DNA of 40,059 nt from Paracoccaceae bacterium (GCA_006226775.1 SBGD01000008.1:1-40059); one strand, 5' to 3'; counted from the stretch's first letter, positions 6,993-16,282 are shown. Notes: generated by a model not told the origin, from the letters alone. Translations and numbers: made by a program.

Positions 6993-8018
6993 TCAGCTTC
7001 CCGAGGCGACGGCGGCGTCGATCTCTTGCGCGGCCTTGATGTTCTCGGCGCCGATGTCGGCCTCGAACTGCTTCCAGACCGGCTGCATCGCGTCGACCCA
7101 CAACTGGCGCTGCTCCGGCGTCAACTCGCGCACGGTGCCGCCGGCGTCGATGATTGCCTGCTTGGCCTCCTGGTTGACGCGCACGGCCTCGCCGTTGCGG
7201 GCCTCGGTCACTTCCGCCAGGATGGTCGAGAACTGCTCGCGGAACTCGGGCGTCATCGAGTCCCACCAGTCGACCGCGGTGACCACCATGTAGTCGAGCA
7301 GCAGGTGGTTGGTCTCGGTCACGCCATCCTGCACTTCAAAGAACTTCTGGCCGTAGATGTTGGAATAGGTGTTCTGCTGGCCATCGACCACGCCGGTCTG
7401 CAGCGCGCCGTAAACCTCGGGAAAGGCCATCGGCTGCGGGGTCGCCCCGAGCGCATTCATCTGGGCGATGATGACATCGGCCGATTGCACGCGCATCTTC
7501 AGGCCCTTCATGTCCGCGGGCACGACCACGGGGCGGTTGGTGGTGATCTGCTTCATCCCGTTGTGCCAGAACTCGAGGCCCAGCAATCCGCGGCGCACCA
7601 TGCCTTTCTTCATGTCCTGGGCCACTTCGCTGGCCTGGAAGCGGTCGACGGCTTCCATGTTCGAGAACAGGAAGGGCAGGTCGAAGATGCGGAACTGCTT
7701 GGTGAAGGCCTCGAACTTGGACAGGCTGGGCGCGGCAAGCTGCACGTTGCCCTGAAGCATGGCCTCGAGAACCTGGTCGTCGTTGTAGAGAACCGAGCTG
7801 CCATAGACCTCCATGCAGGCGGTGCCGTCCATCTCGGCATTGACCCGCTCGCGCAGGATCTCGACGGCGATGCCCTTGGGATGGCGGTCGGTGTTCACGA
7901 TGTGGCTGAACTTGATGACCTCTTCGCCGGGGTCGCATTTGGTCGGATCGGCCTGGGCGGAACCGATCATGCCAAGGCTCAGGATCGTGGATGTGGCAAG
8001 CGTCGCAAGGGTTTTCAT
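6993..8018 (-). CDS. dctP: TRAP transporter substrate-binding protein (DctP family)
   Basis: A 341-residue periplasmic solute receptor of a tripartite ATP-independent transporter. A Sec signal peptide (MKTLATLATSTILSLGMIGSAQA) is cleaved at about residue 23. The mature DctP fold follows, with IKFSHIVNTDRHPKG, LPFLFSNMEAVDRF, MKGLKMRVQSAD (the conserved region carrying the carboxylate-binding Arg) and FPEVYGALQTGVVDGQQN. An AGGAGGAGG Shine-Dalgarno lies before ATG 8018. No DctQ or DctM membrane subunits are present in the window, so it is an orphan receptor or its partners lie elsewhere. A 7+7 palindrome at 8105-8122 links it to the LysR/catB regulon, suggesting a carboxylated aromatic or diacid ligand. 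That is an inference. Confidence 0.85.
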   Translation of the reverse strand: MKTLATLATSTILSLGMIGSAQADPTKCDPGEEVIKFSHIVNTDRHPKGIAVEILRERVNAEMDGTACMEVYGSSVLYNDDQVLEAMLQGNVQLAAPSLSKFEAFTKQFRIFDLPFLFSNMEAVDRFQASEVAQDMKKGMVRRGLLGLEFWHNGMKQITTNRPVVVPADMKGLKMRVQSADVIIAQMNALGATPQPMAFPEVYGALQTGVVDGQQNTYSNIYGQKFFEVQDGVTETNHLLLDYMVVTAVDWWDSMTPEFREQFSTILAEVTEARNGEAVRVNQEAKQAIIDAGGTVRELTPEQRQLWVDAMQPVWKQFEADIGAENIKAAQEIDAAVASGS

Positions 8019-8104
8019 GGGGGCCTCCTCCTGGGGGTCGACTATGGGGTCGTCTGTCGTTTCGAGTGTTCCTGCGACCCTACACAGCGCGATTTCGTGC
8101 CGAT

Positions 8105-8122
8105 AGGTATCACTGGATACCT
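8105..8122. promoter_or_regulatory. LysR-type operator upstream of dctP
   Basis: AGGTATC-ACTG-GATACCT is a perfect 7+7 inverted repeat about 90 nt upstream of the dctP start. It shares the GGTATC-N4-(G/C)ATACC form with 5373-5388 and, with one mismatch, with 3152-3167. Confidence 0.55.
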
Positions 8123-8192
8123 CCCGCGGCAGGCCCGGAGGGGCGCTGTCGCGCCGGTGCAGGGCGAGGGCATCCGCAAACCCGCGACAGGT

Positions 8193-8444
8193 TCAGCCCC
8201 GGCTCATGCCCGCCGGCATGGCGCCGAGGGCTATGAGGTGGATCAGCATGATTGCCCGGTCGTTCCACAGCACGCCCACCGCGAACCAGCCCAGCACGCC
8301 CGCGACGAAAAGATGGAGGTTCAAGGGAGTCCAGCCGAAGGCCGTCGCCGTGTAGCCCGCAATCTGAAGGATCGACGCGGTCCATTTGACGGCAAAGGCG
8401 GCGCGCCCTGCAACGGCGCCCGCCCGCGCGACATCAGACGGCAC
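8193..8444 (-). CDS. Small two-helix membrane protein
   Basis: An 83-residue hydrophobic protein with two predicted membrane spans (AFAVKWTASILQIAGYTATAF and LHLFVAGVLGWFAVGVLW), followed by an IMLIHLIALGAM segment. Small proteins of this shape (DUF6552-like, from memory) occur in Rhodobacterales. The only available start is GTG at 8444-8442, inside the last codons of the upstream SDR gene, so the genes overlap by 11 nt. This supports co-transcription and perhaps translational coupling. The function is unknown. The gap to dctP (8019-8192) holds the operator but no gene. Confidence 0.6.
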   Translation of the reverse strand: MPSDVARAGAVAGRAAFAVKWTASILQIAGYTATAFGWTPLNLHLFVAGVLGWFAVGVLWNDRAIMLIHLIALGAMPAGMSRG

Positions 8445-9138
8445 GGGTCAGCCCGCCGTCGATGCGCAGGTTCTGGCCGGTCATGTAGCCCGCCCCCTCC
8501 GATGCCAGCCAGGAAATCAGCGACGAGACCTCCTCGGCCCGCCCGTAGCGCCCCATGGGGATGCGGGCGCGGCGGTCTTCGGTCTCGGGCAGGCTGTCGA
8601 TGAACCCCGGCAGGACGTGGTTCATGCGGATATTGTCCGCCGCATGCTTGTCGGCGAAAAGCTTGGTGAAGGCCGCCAGACCGGCCCGAAACACCCCCGA
8701 TGTCGGGAACAGCGGATCGGGCTCGAAGGCGGCGAAGGTCGAGATATTGATGATCACGCCGCCGCCCTGCGCCTGCATCACCGGGGTGACCAGCCGGGTG
8801 GGGCGAATGACATTGAGCAGGTAGACCTCAAGGCCCAGGTGCCAGTCGACGTCCGCGATCTCGAGCACCGGGCCTTTCGGGCCATGCCCGGCCGAGTTGA
8901 CCAGCACGTCGATCCGGCCCCAGCGCTCCATGGCGCCCTGCACCAGCGCGTCGAGGTCGTCGGTCGCGCGGTTCGACCCGGTGACACCGAAGCCGCCCAG
9001 GTCCCTTGCCAGCGCCTCGCCCTTGCCTGAGGACGACAGGACCCCGATCCGAAAGCCATCTGCCGCCAGCCTGCGGGCGGCATCGGCGCCCATGCCGCTG
9101 CCGCCTGCCGTGATGATCGCGACTTTTTCCGTTGTCAT
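8434..9138 (-). CDS. SDR-family oxidoreductase lacking the canonical Tyr/Lys
   Basis: A 234-residue Rossmann-fold protein of the short-chain dehydrogenase/reductase family. The nucleotide loop is ITAGGSGMG (residues 9-17), followed by VLVNSAGHG, the NNAG-equivalent. At the active site the usual Ser-x12-Tyr-xxx-Lys is replaced. After NISTFAAFEPDP comes TSGVFRAGLAAFTK, which aligns Ser where Tyr is expected and Arg where Lys is expected. C-terminal LPGFIDSLPE and NLRIDGGLTRAV are typical of the family. ATG 9138 follows GGAGGATAGC. It is therefore either an atypical-mechanism SDR subgroup or a non-catalytic member. It is divergent from the GcvA-like regulator at 9238, which may control it. Confidence 0.8.
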   Translation of the reverse strand: MTTEKVAIITAGGSGMGADAARRLAADGFRIGVLSSSGKGEALARDLGGFGVTGSNRATDDLDALVQGAMERWGRIDVLVNSAGHGPKGPVLEIADVDWHLGLEVYLLNVIRPTRLVTPVMQAQGGGVIINISTFAAFEPDPLFPTSGVFRAGLAAFTKLFADKHAADNIRMNHVLPGFIDSLPETEDRRARIPMGRYGRAEEVSSLISWLASEGAGYMTGQNLRIDGGLTRAV

Positions 9139-9237
9139 GCTATCCTCCATCCTTGACATGGCCTTGAGGATAGGGCCGAACGCGGTGGATTGCGCGCCAG
9201 AATTGATCGCGCGTGCCAGGAGGAATACTATCGCCGG

Positions 9238-10116
9238 ATGACCCGGATTCCCCCCCTTGGCGGGCTGCGCGCCTTTGACGTGGCTGGCCGTCACCTGAAC
9301 TTCCGCTCTGCCGCGGACGAACTGGGCGTGACGCAGGGCGCGGTGGCCCAGCAAGTGCGCCTGCTGGAGGCGCATCTGGGGGTGCCGCTGTTCGACAGGG
9401 TGCCCAGGGGGCTGGCCTTTACCCCGGCGGGGCGCAGCTATCACGCGCGGGTTGCCAATGCCTTCGACGAATTGCGCGCCGCCACCGAGAACCTGCGCCC
9501 CGAGCCGGGAAAGGTGCTGGTGAGCGTCACGCCGACCTTTGCCGCGAAATGGCTCATCCCGACCCTGCCGGAGTTCTCTGCTGCCCATCCCGAGATCGAC
9601 CTGCGAATCCTCGCCACGGAAAAGGTGTCGAGTTTTCATGGCGACGGCATCGATCTGGCGATCCGCCAGGGGCAGCCGCCCTTCGGCGCCGCGCTGGAGG
9701 CGATCCGGCTTTTCCGCCAGCAGATCGTCGCTGTCGCCGCCCCGGCGCTGGTCGCCGGGCAGGCCTTGCCGCTTGACCCGGACAGGCTTGCCGGCCTGCC
9801 CAAGCTGCACGATTCCCACGATCTCTGGCCGGCCTTTCTGGCGATGCTGGATGTCCACGACAGGGCCGGGCGGGGGATCCGGCTGAACCAGACCGCGCTG
9901 GCGCTGGATGCCGCGCTGTCGGGGCAGGGGGCGGCGCTGGTCAGCCGCTTCCTGGCAAGACGCGATATCGAGGCCGACCGCCTGGTGCAACTGATCCCCG
10001 GGGCGCTGTCCGGCAAGCAGGATTTCTATCTGCTGGCCCCGCGCGGGCCAAAGCGCGGCGCCGCGGTGCGGGCGGTCCTGGAATGGTTCATCTCGAGGGC
10101 CGAGGGCGACGGGTGA
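9238..10116 (+). CDS. GcvA-like LysR-family transcription regulator
   Basis: A 292-residue LysR-type regulator of the GcvA/AmpR subgroup. The N-terminus PPLGGLRAFDVAGRHLNFRSAADELGVTQGAVAQQVRLLE contains the subgroup-typical PPL..LRAFE-like start and the HTH. The effector-binding domain (VLVSVTPTFAAKWLIPTLPEF) starts near residue 90. ATG 9238 is used; AGGAGG lies about 13 nt upstream, a rather long spacing, but no nearer in-frame start exists. The frame is open from 9190. It is transcribed divergently from the SDR gene (99-nt gap), its likely target. It has no relation by sequence to the LysR at 4389. Confidence 0.85.
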   Translation: MTRIPPLGGLRAFDVAGRHLNFRSAADELGVTQGAVAQQVRLLEAHLGVPLFDRVPRGLAFTPAGRSYHARVANAFDELRAATENLRPEPGKVLVSVTPTFAAKWLIPTLPEFSAAHPEIDLRILATEKVSSFHGDGIDLAIRQGQPPFGAALEAIRLFRQQIVAVAAPALVAGQALPLDPDRLAGLPKLHDSHDLWPAFLAMLDVHDRAGRGIRLNQTALALDAALSGQGAALVSRFLARRDIEADRLVQLIPGALSGKQDFYLLAPRGPKRGAAVRAVLEWFISRAEGDG

Positions 10117-10462
10117 GCCATTGGATGACGGCGCGCCGTCTTCGCCTCTCGCCTGGCGATCCGGGACCGAAGACGCCCGACGCCCGGCCTGCGGCACAAC
10201 CTTGCGGCGAGCAGGCGAAGGCCCTCAACCCACGGTCGGGGCGGCGGGTGGATTTGCGAATGAAAGCAGGAAGCTGACGGTGCGCCACGGCGCTGTCATC
10301 AATCTTGGGACTTGCTGTTTACAAACCCGAAGACCCCCGTAATCATACCGCCTGCATTCCGGAGATCAGGCCGCAGAGTCGGGGCTCTCGGGGGGCAGGT
10401 CCGGCCGGTCTGCAACGGCGCGGGACGCACAAGGGGGAGGCGGCAGAAAGAATGGTTGCAAC
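10117..10462. other. Gene-free region upstream of the liv operon
   Basis: No gene is seen. A short palindrome GACGGCGCGCCGTC (10127-10140) follows the regulator gene but has no T-run. The second half should hold the liv promoter and leader. A weak candidate is TTTACA (10318-10323), a 16-bp gap, then TAATCA (10340-10345). Confidence 0.5.
10318..10345 (+). promoter_or_regulatory. Weak candidate promoter of the liv operon
   Basis: TTTACA (-35-like) and TAATCA (-10-like) are separated by 16 bp, in a locally A/T-richer stretch about 120 nt upstream of livG. It is supported by pattern and position only. Confidence 0.25.
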
Positions 10463-11204
10463 GTGAGCATAGTACTGGAAGCCACCGGGCTGACCAAGGA
10501 GTTCAAGGGCTTCGTCGCGGTGAAGGATGTCGACCTGCGCGTCGAGGAAGGCACGATCCACGCTCTGATCGGCCCCAACGGCGCGGGCAAGACCACCTGT
10601 TTCAACCTGCTGACCAAGTTCCTGCAACCGACGCGCGGCAAGATCGTCTTCGAGGGCCGCGACATCACCCGTATGGACCCGGCGGGCATCGCCCAGCTCG
10701 GCATGGTGCGGTCGTTCCAGATCTCGGCGGTCTTTCCCGATCTCAGCGTGCTGCAGAACGTCCGCGTCGCCCTGCAGCGCAAGCGCGGCGAGAGCTTCGA
10801 TTTCTGGCGCTCGGAAAAATCCCTCAGCCAGTATGACGAGGCCGCGCGCGGCTATATCGAGGAGGTCGGGCTGAGCGAGTTCCTGCATCACCGGGCAGCC
10901 GAGCTGTCCTATGGCCGCAAGCGCGCGCTCGAGATTGCCGCGACCCTGGCGCTGGAGCCGCAGATGCTGCTGCTCGACGAGCCGATGGCCGGGATGGCCC
11001 AGGCCGATGTCGAGCGGATCTCGGCGCTGATCCGGCGGGTGGCCAAGAACCGCACCATCCTGATGGTCGAGCACAACCTGTCGGTGGTGGCGGATCTCTC
11101 GGACAGGATCACCGTGCTGGCGCGCGGCGAGATCCTGGCGGAAGGCGATTACGCCACCGTCTCGCAGGCGCCCGAAGTCATCGAAGCCTATATCGGAGCC
11201 GAGC

Positions 11205-11212
<8 letters not shown>
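10463..11212 (+). CDS. livG: Branched-chain-type ABC transporter ATPase LivG
   Basis: A 249-residue cytoplasmic ATPase of a high-affinity amino-acid or organic-acid importer. The Walker A is GPNGAGKTT (about residue 38). The signature motif is LSYGRKRALEIA, a variant of LSGGQ usual for LivG, the Walker B is MLLLDEP, and the switch His is in MVEHNL. The N-terminus LEATGLTKEFKGFVAVKDV is the usual LivG start. The start is GTG 10463; the nearby ATG 10452 is in another frame and stops at once. It overlaps livF by 8 nt. It heads a five-gene operon with no amino-acid-specific clue to the substrate. Confidence 0.9.
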
Positions 11213-11912
<700 letters not shown>

Positions 11913-11954
11913 CCATCACCGGCGCCAATGCGCGCCACAACACGGAGGAAAACC

Positions 11955-13154
11955 ATGCTTAACAAACTGGCCCTGGGCACCGCGCTGGGTGCGCTTGCCG
12001 CGAGCGGCGCATTGGCGCAGGACATCACCGTCAAGCTGGGCGTTCTCAACGACCGCTCGGGGATCTATGCCGACCTCTCGGGCGAAGGCTCGGCGGTCGC
12101 CACCCGCATGGCGGTCGAGGATTTCGGCGCCGCCGACAAGGGCATGAGCGTCGAGGTGATCTCGGCCGACCACCAGAACAAGCCCGACGTGGGCTCCAAC
12201 ATCGCGCGGCAATGGTATGACGTGGACGGGGTGAATGCCATCGTCGACGTGCCGACCTCCTCGGTGGCGCTGGCCGTGGCCGACATCACCGCCGAGGCCA
12301 ATGGCGTGCTGCTGGATTCCGGCGCCGGCTCGACCAGCCTGACGCGCGAGCAGTGCCAGCCGACCACCGTGCACTGGACCTATGACACCGCGGCGCTGGC
12401 CAATGGCACCGGCGGGGCGGTGACCAATGCCGGCGGCAAGAAGTGGTTCTTCCTGACCGCCGATTACGCCTTCGGCCATTCGCTGGAGGAAAACACCATG
12501 GCGGTGGTCAAGGCCAACGGCGGCGAGGTCGTGGGCAACGTCCGCCATCCCTTCCCGTCGCAGGATTTCTCGTCCTTCCTGCTGCAGGCGCAAGGCTCGG
12601 GCGCCGATGTGATCGGCCTGGCCAATGCCGGCGGCGATACGGTCAACGCCATCAAGCAGGCCTCGGAATTCGGCATCACCCAGGCGGGCCAGTCGCTGGC
12701 GGCACTGCTGATGTTCGTCACCGACGTGCATTCGCTGGGCGCCGAGACCGCGCAGGGGCTGAACCTGACGGAAGCCTTCTACTGGGATCAGAACGACGCC
12801 ACCCGCGAATGGTCGGCCCGCTTCGAGGAACAGATGGGCGCGAAACCCACCATGGTGCATGCCGGGGCCTATTCGGCGACCATGGCCTATCTCGCCGCGG
12901 TCGAGGCGCTGGGCAGCGCCGAGGATGGCCGCGCCATCGTCGCCAAGATGCGCGAGATGGAGATCGACGATCCGCTCTTCGGCAAGGTCAAGGTGCGCGC
13001 CGATGGCCGGGCGATCCACGACATGTATCTCTTCGAGGTCAAGACGCCGGCGGAATCCGAAGGCGAATGGGATCTCTACAAGCAGATCTCCTCGATCAGC
13101 GGCGAGGATGCCTTCCTGCCGATGCTGGACGAATGCGACTTCTCCAAGATGTAA
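11955..13154 (+). CDS. Periplasmic substrate-binding protein of the liv-type transporter
   Basis: A 399-residue receptor of the Peripla_BP_6 (LivK-like) family. The Sec signal peptide MLNKLALGTALGALAASGALA is cleaved before QDITVKLGVLNDRSGIYADL. The mature protein has the two-lobe type I fold, with VISADHQNKPDVGSNIARQW, VPTSSVALAVADI, AGSTSLTREQCQPTT and FLTADYAFGHSLEENT. ATG 11955 follows CGGAGG at a good distance. This subfamily often binds aromatic or other organic acids rather than leucine, so the ligand is uncertain. It is placed between the ATPase and permease genes, and a strong hairpin follows its stop. Confidence 0.9.
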   Translation: MLNKLALGTALGALAASGALAQDITVKLGVLNDRSGIYADLSGEGSAVATRMAVEDFGAADKGMSVEVISADHQNKPDVGSNIARQWYDVDGVNAIVDVPTSSVALAVADITAEANGVLLDSGAGSTSLTREQCQPTTVHWTYDTAALANGTGGAVTNAGGKKWFFLTADYAFGHSLEENTMAVVKANGGEVVGNVRHPFPSQDFSSFLLQAQGSGADVIGLANAGGDTVNAIKQASEFGITQAGQSLAALLMFVTDVHSLGAETAQGLNLTEAFYWDQNDATREWSARFEEQMGAKPTMVHAGAYSATMAYLAAVEALGSAEDGRAIVAKMREMEIDDPLFGKVKVRADGRAIHDMYLFEVKTPAESEGEWDLYKQISSISGEDAFLPMLDECDFSKM

Positions 13155-13167
13155 ACCGTCACCGCAG

Positions 13168-13192
13168 GTGCCCGGCCCGCGCGGCCGGGCAC
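13168..13192 (+). other. Intercistronic hairpin after the binding-protein gene
   Basis: GTGCCCGGCC (13168-13177), the loop CGCGC and GGCCGGGCAC (13183-13192) form a perfect 10-bp stem without a T-run, 14 nt after the receptor stop. Such structures commonly protect the upstream message or attenuate the downstream one, giving more receptor than permease. That role is inferred. Confidence 0.6.
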
Positions 13193-13232
13193 ATCTGCAT
13201 CTGACCATCCGCCGCGAAGGGGCACGGCCATC

Positions 13233-14120
13233 ATGTTCGAGCTTTTGGGAATACCGCCGCAGGTCCTGCTGGGGCAGCTGCTGCTGGGGCTGATCAACGG
13301 GTCCTTCTACGCGGTGCTGTCACTGGGGCTGGCGGTGATCTTCGGCCTGCTCAACATCATCAATTTCGCCCATGGCGCGCTTTACATGGCGGCGGCCTTC
13401 GTCGCCTGGATGCTGCTGGAATACCTCGGCATAGGTTACTGGCCGGCGCTGATCCTTGCGCCGCTGATCGTCGGCGCCTTCGGGGTGCTGCTCGAGCGTA
13501 CCATGCTGTCGCGGCTCTATCACCTCGATCACCTTTACGGGCTGCTGCTGACCTTTGGCCTGGCGCTGATCATCCAGGGGTTGTTCCGCAATTACTACGG
13601 CATCTCGGGTCTGCCCTATCAGATCCCCGAGGCGCTGTCGGGCGGGCGCAACCTCGGCTTCATGTTCCTGCCGAATTACCGCGCCTGGGTCGTCGTCGCC
13701 TCGGTGCTGGTCTGTTTCGGCACCTGGTTCATGATCGAGAAGACAAGGCTGGGCGCCTACCTGCGCGCCGCGACCGAGAACCCGGTGCTGGTCGGCGCCT
13801 TCGGCATCAACGTGCCGCTGATGATCATGCTGACCTATGGCTTCGGTGTGGCGCTGGCGGGCTTTGCCGGCGTGCTGGCGGCGCCGATCTATTCGGTCAA
13901 CCCCAACATGGGCGCCGACCTGATCATCGTGGTCTTTGCCGTGGTGGTGATCGGCGGCATGGGGTCGATCATGGGGGCGATCCTGACCGGCTACATGCTG
14001 GGGCTGGTCGAGGGGCTGACGCGGGTGTTCTATCCCGAGGGCTCGGCCGTGGTGATCTTTGTCATCATGGCCATCGTGTTGCTTATCAAGCCCGAGGGGC
14101 TGTTCGGAAGGACCGCGTGA
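13233..14120 (+). CDS. livH: Branched-chain-type ABC transporter permease LivH
   Basis: A 295-residue inner-membrane permease with about eight hydrophobic segments. The LivH start (LLLGLINGSFYAVLSLGLAVIFGLLNIINFAHG) carries the NFAHG motif. The coupling region is near the middle (GAYLRAATENPVLVGAFGIN), and the C-terminus has VIGGMGSIMGAILTGYMLG. ATG 13233 is preceded by GAAGGGG. It ends where livM begins (TGATG), so the two permeases are translationally coupled and form a LivHM heterodimer. Confidence 0.9.
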   Translation: MFELLGIPPQVLLGQLLLGLINGSFYAVLSLGLAVIFGLLNIINFAHGALYMAAAFVAWMLLEYLGIGYWPALILAPLIVGAFGVLLERTMLSRLYHLDHLYGLLLTFGLALIIQGLFRNYYGISGLPYQIPEALSGGRNLGFMFLPNYRAWVVVASVLVCFGTWFMIEKTRLGAYLRAATENPVLVGAFGINVPLMIMLTYGFGVALAGFAGVLAAPIYSVNPNMGADLIIVVFAVVVIGGMGSIMGAILTGYMLGLVEGLTRVFYPEGSAVVIFVIMAIVLLIKPEGLFGRTA

Positions 14121-15100
14121 TGGAGAAGACCGCTGCCGAAACCAACCACGCCGCGCCGGTGGCAGAGCAGGCGGGCATGCCCGGGCTGCACAAGGCGATC
14201 TTTGCGGTGCTGCTGGCCTTCCTGGTGGTGCTGCCCTTCCTCGTCTACCCGGTCTTTGCCATGAAGGTGATGTGCTTTGCGCTGTTTGCCGCGGCCTTCA
14301 ACCTTCTGCTGGGCTTCGGCGGGCTGCTGTCCTTCGGCCATGCGGCCTATTTCGGCGGGGCAAGCTACGTGGCCGCCCATGCGGCCAAGGTCTGGGGGCT
14401 GACGCCCGAGCTTGCGGTGCTTTGCGGCACCGCGGCGGCGGCGGTGCTGGGGCTGGCGATCGGGGCGCTGGCGATCCGCAGGCAGGGGATCTATTTCGCC
14501 ATGGTCACCCTGGCCTTTGCGCAGATGGTCTATTTCTTCTCGCTCCAGGTGCCTTTCACCGGCGGCGAGGACGGCATCCAGTCGGTGCCGCGCGGCGATC
14601 TCTTCGGGCTGATCCCGCTGGAGGACAACGTGGCGCTCTACTTCTTCGTACTGGCGGTGACCTTCGGCGGCATCCTGTTTCTCTACCGGATCGTGCATTC
14701 GCCCTTTGGCCAGGTGCTCAAGGCGATCCGCGAGAACGAGCCGCGCGCCATCTCGCTGGGCTACAACGTCAACCGCTACAAGCTGATGGTCTTCGTGCTC
14801 TCGGCCACCTTCGCCGGGCTGGCCGGGGCGCTGAAGAGCCAGGTGTTCCAGCTGTCGTCTTTGACGGATGTGCATTGGGCGATGTCGGGCGAGGTGGTGC
14901 TGATGACGCTGCTGGGAGGCATGGGCACGATCTTCGGCCCGCTGGTGGGGGCGGCGATCATCGTGACGATGCAGAACTACCTCGCCACCTTCGGCGCCTG
15001 GGTGACGATCATCCAGGGGGTGATCTTCGTCATCGGCGTGCTGCTGTTCCGCGAAGGCATCGTCGGCGTGATCTCGCGCTGGATCAAGCGACCGCTCTGA
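14120..15100 (+). CDS. livM: Branched-chain-type ABC transporter permease LivM
   Basis: A 326-residue inner-membrane permease, partner of LivH. A hydrophilic N-terminal tail of about 25 residues is followed by multiple membrane spans. These include FNLLLGFGGLLSFGHAAYFG, the LivM signature, and a coupling helix GQVLKAIRENEPRAISLGYNVNRYK. ATG 14120 overlaps the livH stop; a GTG at 14117 in the same frame is an alternative. It is the last gene of the importer operon. The hairpin at 15162-15191 may serve as a terminator for both this operon and the convergent gap gene. Confidence 0.9.
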   Translation: MEKTAAETNHAAPVAEQAGMPGLHKAIFAVLLAFLVVLPFLVYPVFAMKVMCFALFAAAFNLLLGFGGLLSFGHAAYFGGASYVAAHAAKVWGLTPELAVLCGTAAAAVLGLAIGALAIRRQGIYFAMVTLAFAQMVYFFSLQVPFTGGEDGIQSVPRGDLFGLIPLEDNVALYFFVLAVTFGGILFLYRIVHSPFGQVLKAIRENEPRAISLGYNVNRYKLMVFVLSATFAGLAGALKSQVFQLSSLTDVHWAMSGEVVLMTLLGGMGTIFGPLVGAAIIVTMQNYLATFGAWVTIIQGVIFVIGVLLFREGIVGVISRWIKRPL

Positions 15101-15159
15101 GCCGGACCGCCGCGCCAGCGCGCGCAAGAGCCACGACCCGGCCACCAAACCCGAGGACG

Positions 15160-15191
15160 AAAAAGGGCCCCGCCGCATGGCGAGGCCCTTT
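15160..15191 (-). terminator. Terminator of gap1, shared with the end of the liv operon
   Basis: On the minus strand AAAGGGCC (15191-15184), then TCGCC-ATGC-GGCGG, pairs back to GGCCCTTT (15169-15162), continuing into a T-run (complement of 15160-15164). It lies 24 nt past the gap1 stop. On the plus strand the stem ends in only three T, so it is weaker there. Confidence 0.75.
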
Positions 15192-15214
15192 GACGTCCGG
15201 CGAAGCCGTTGGTC

Positions 15215-16216
15215 TCAGATCAGCTTGCCCATGGCCACGGCGGTATCGGCCATGCGGTTGGAAAAGCCCCATTCGTTGTCGTACCAGGTCAGGATGCGGA
15301 CCATCGTGCCGTCCATCACCTTGGTCTGGTCGGTGTGGAAGATCGACGAATGCGGGTCGTGGTTGAAGTCCGACGAAACCAGCTTCTTGTCGGTATAGCC
15401 CAGCACGCCCTTCAGCTTGCCATCGGCGGCGCTGCGGATCGCGGCGTTGATTTCCTCGACGGTGGTCTCGCGCGCCGCCTCGAAGGTCAGGTCGACGACC
15501 GAGACGTTGGGGGTGGGCACGCGGATCGCCACGCCGTCAAGCTTGCCGTTGAGCTCCGGCAGCACCAGGCCCACGGCCTTGGCCGCCCCGGTGGAAGTGG
15601 GGATCATCGACAGCGCCGCGGCGCGCGCGCGGTAGAGATCCTTGTGCATGGTGTCCAGCGTCGGCTGGTCGCCGGTGTAGCTGTGGATCGTGGTCATGAA
15701 GCCCTTGACGATGCCGATCTCGTCGTTCAGCACCTTGGCCACCGGCGAGAGGCAGTTGGTGGTGCAGGAGGCGTTCGACACGATGATGTCGTCCTTGGTC
15801 AGGCTGTCGTGGTTGACGCCATAGACGATGGTCTTGTCGGCATCGGTGCCCGGCGCCGAGATCAGCACCCGCGAGGACCCATTGTCGAGATGCGCCTGGC
15901 ACTTCTCTTTCGAGGTGAAGATGCCGGTGCATTCCAGCACCACGTCGACGTCCTTCCAGGGCAGGTCGGCGGGATTGCGCTCGGCGGTGACCTTCATCTG
16001 GCCGCGGCCGACGTCGATCCAGTCGTCGCCGGTCTTGACCTCGACCGGAAAGCGGCCGTGCACGCTGTCGTATTGCAGCAGGTGCGCATTGGTCTCGACC
16101 GGGCCGAGATCGTTGATCGCCACGACCTCGATATCGTTCCGTCCGCTTTCGATGATCGCGCGCAACACGTTGCGGCCGATCCGTCCAAATCCGTTGATGG
16201 CAACTTTGACAGCCAT
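15215..16216 (-). CDS. gap: Glyceraldehyde-3-phosphate dehydrogenase, NAD type
   Basis: A 333-residue type I GAPDH that oxidises and phosphorylates glyceraldehyde-3-phosphate to 1,3-bisphosphoglycerate. The N-terminal Rossmann motif is [13 protein letters not shown] keeps the Asp (residue 36) that binds the adenosine ribose of NAD. The catalytic motif is SNASCTTNC (Cys about 154), with [10 protein letters not shown] and [14 protein letters not shown] at the end. ATG 16216 follows AAGGGAG. A LacI-type palindrome at 16283-16294 lies 67 nt upstream. A paralogue sits 540 nt further upstream on the same strand; the two share most of the central sequence but differ at the coenzyme site. Confidence 0.92.
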   Translation of the reverse strand: MAVKVAINGFGRIGRNVLRAIIESGRNDIEVVAINDLGPVETNAHLLQYDSVHGRFPVEVKTGDDWIDVGRGQMKVTAERNPADLPWKDVDVVLECTGIFTSKEKCQAHLDNGSSRVLISAPGTDADKTIVYGVNHDSLTKDDIIVSNASCTTNCLSPVAKVLNDEIGIVKGFMTTIHSYTGDQPTLDTMHKDLYRARAAALSMIPTSTGAAKAVGLVLPELNGKLDGVAIRVPTPNVSVVDLTFEAARETTVEEINAAIRSAADGKLKGVLGYTDKKLVSSDFNHDPHSSIFHTDQTKVMDGTMVRILTWYDNEWGFSNRMADTAVAMGKLI

Positions 16217-16282
16217 GGTCTTCTCCCTTGTTTCGGGGCGCTGTGAAGGGGCCGCAGGCGCAGCCCCGCGATTCCGGGTTTC

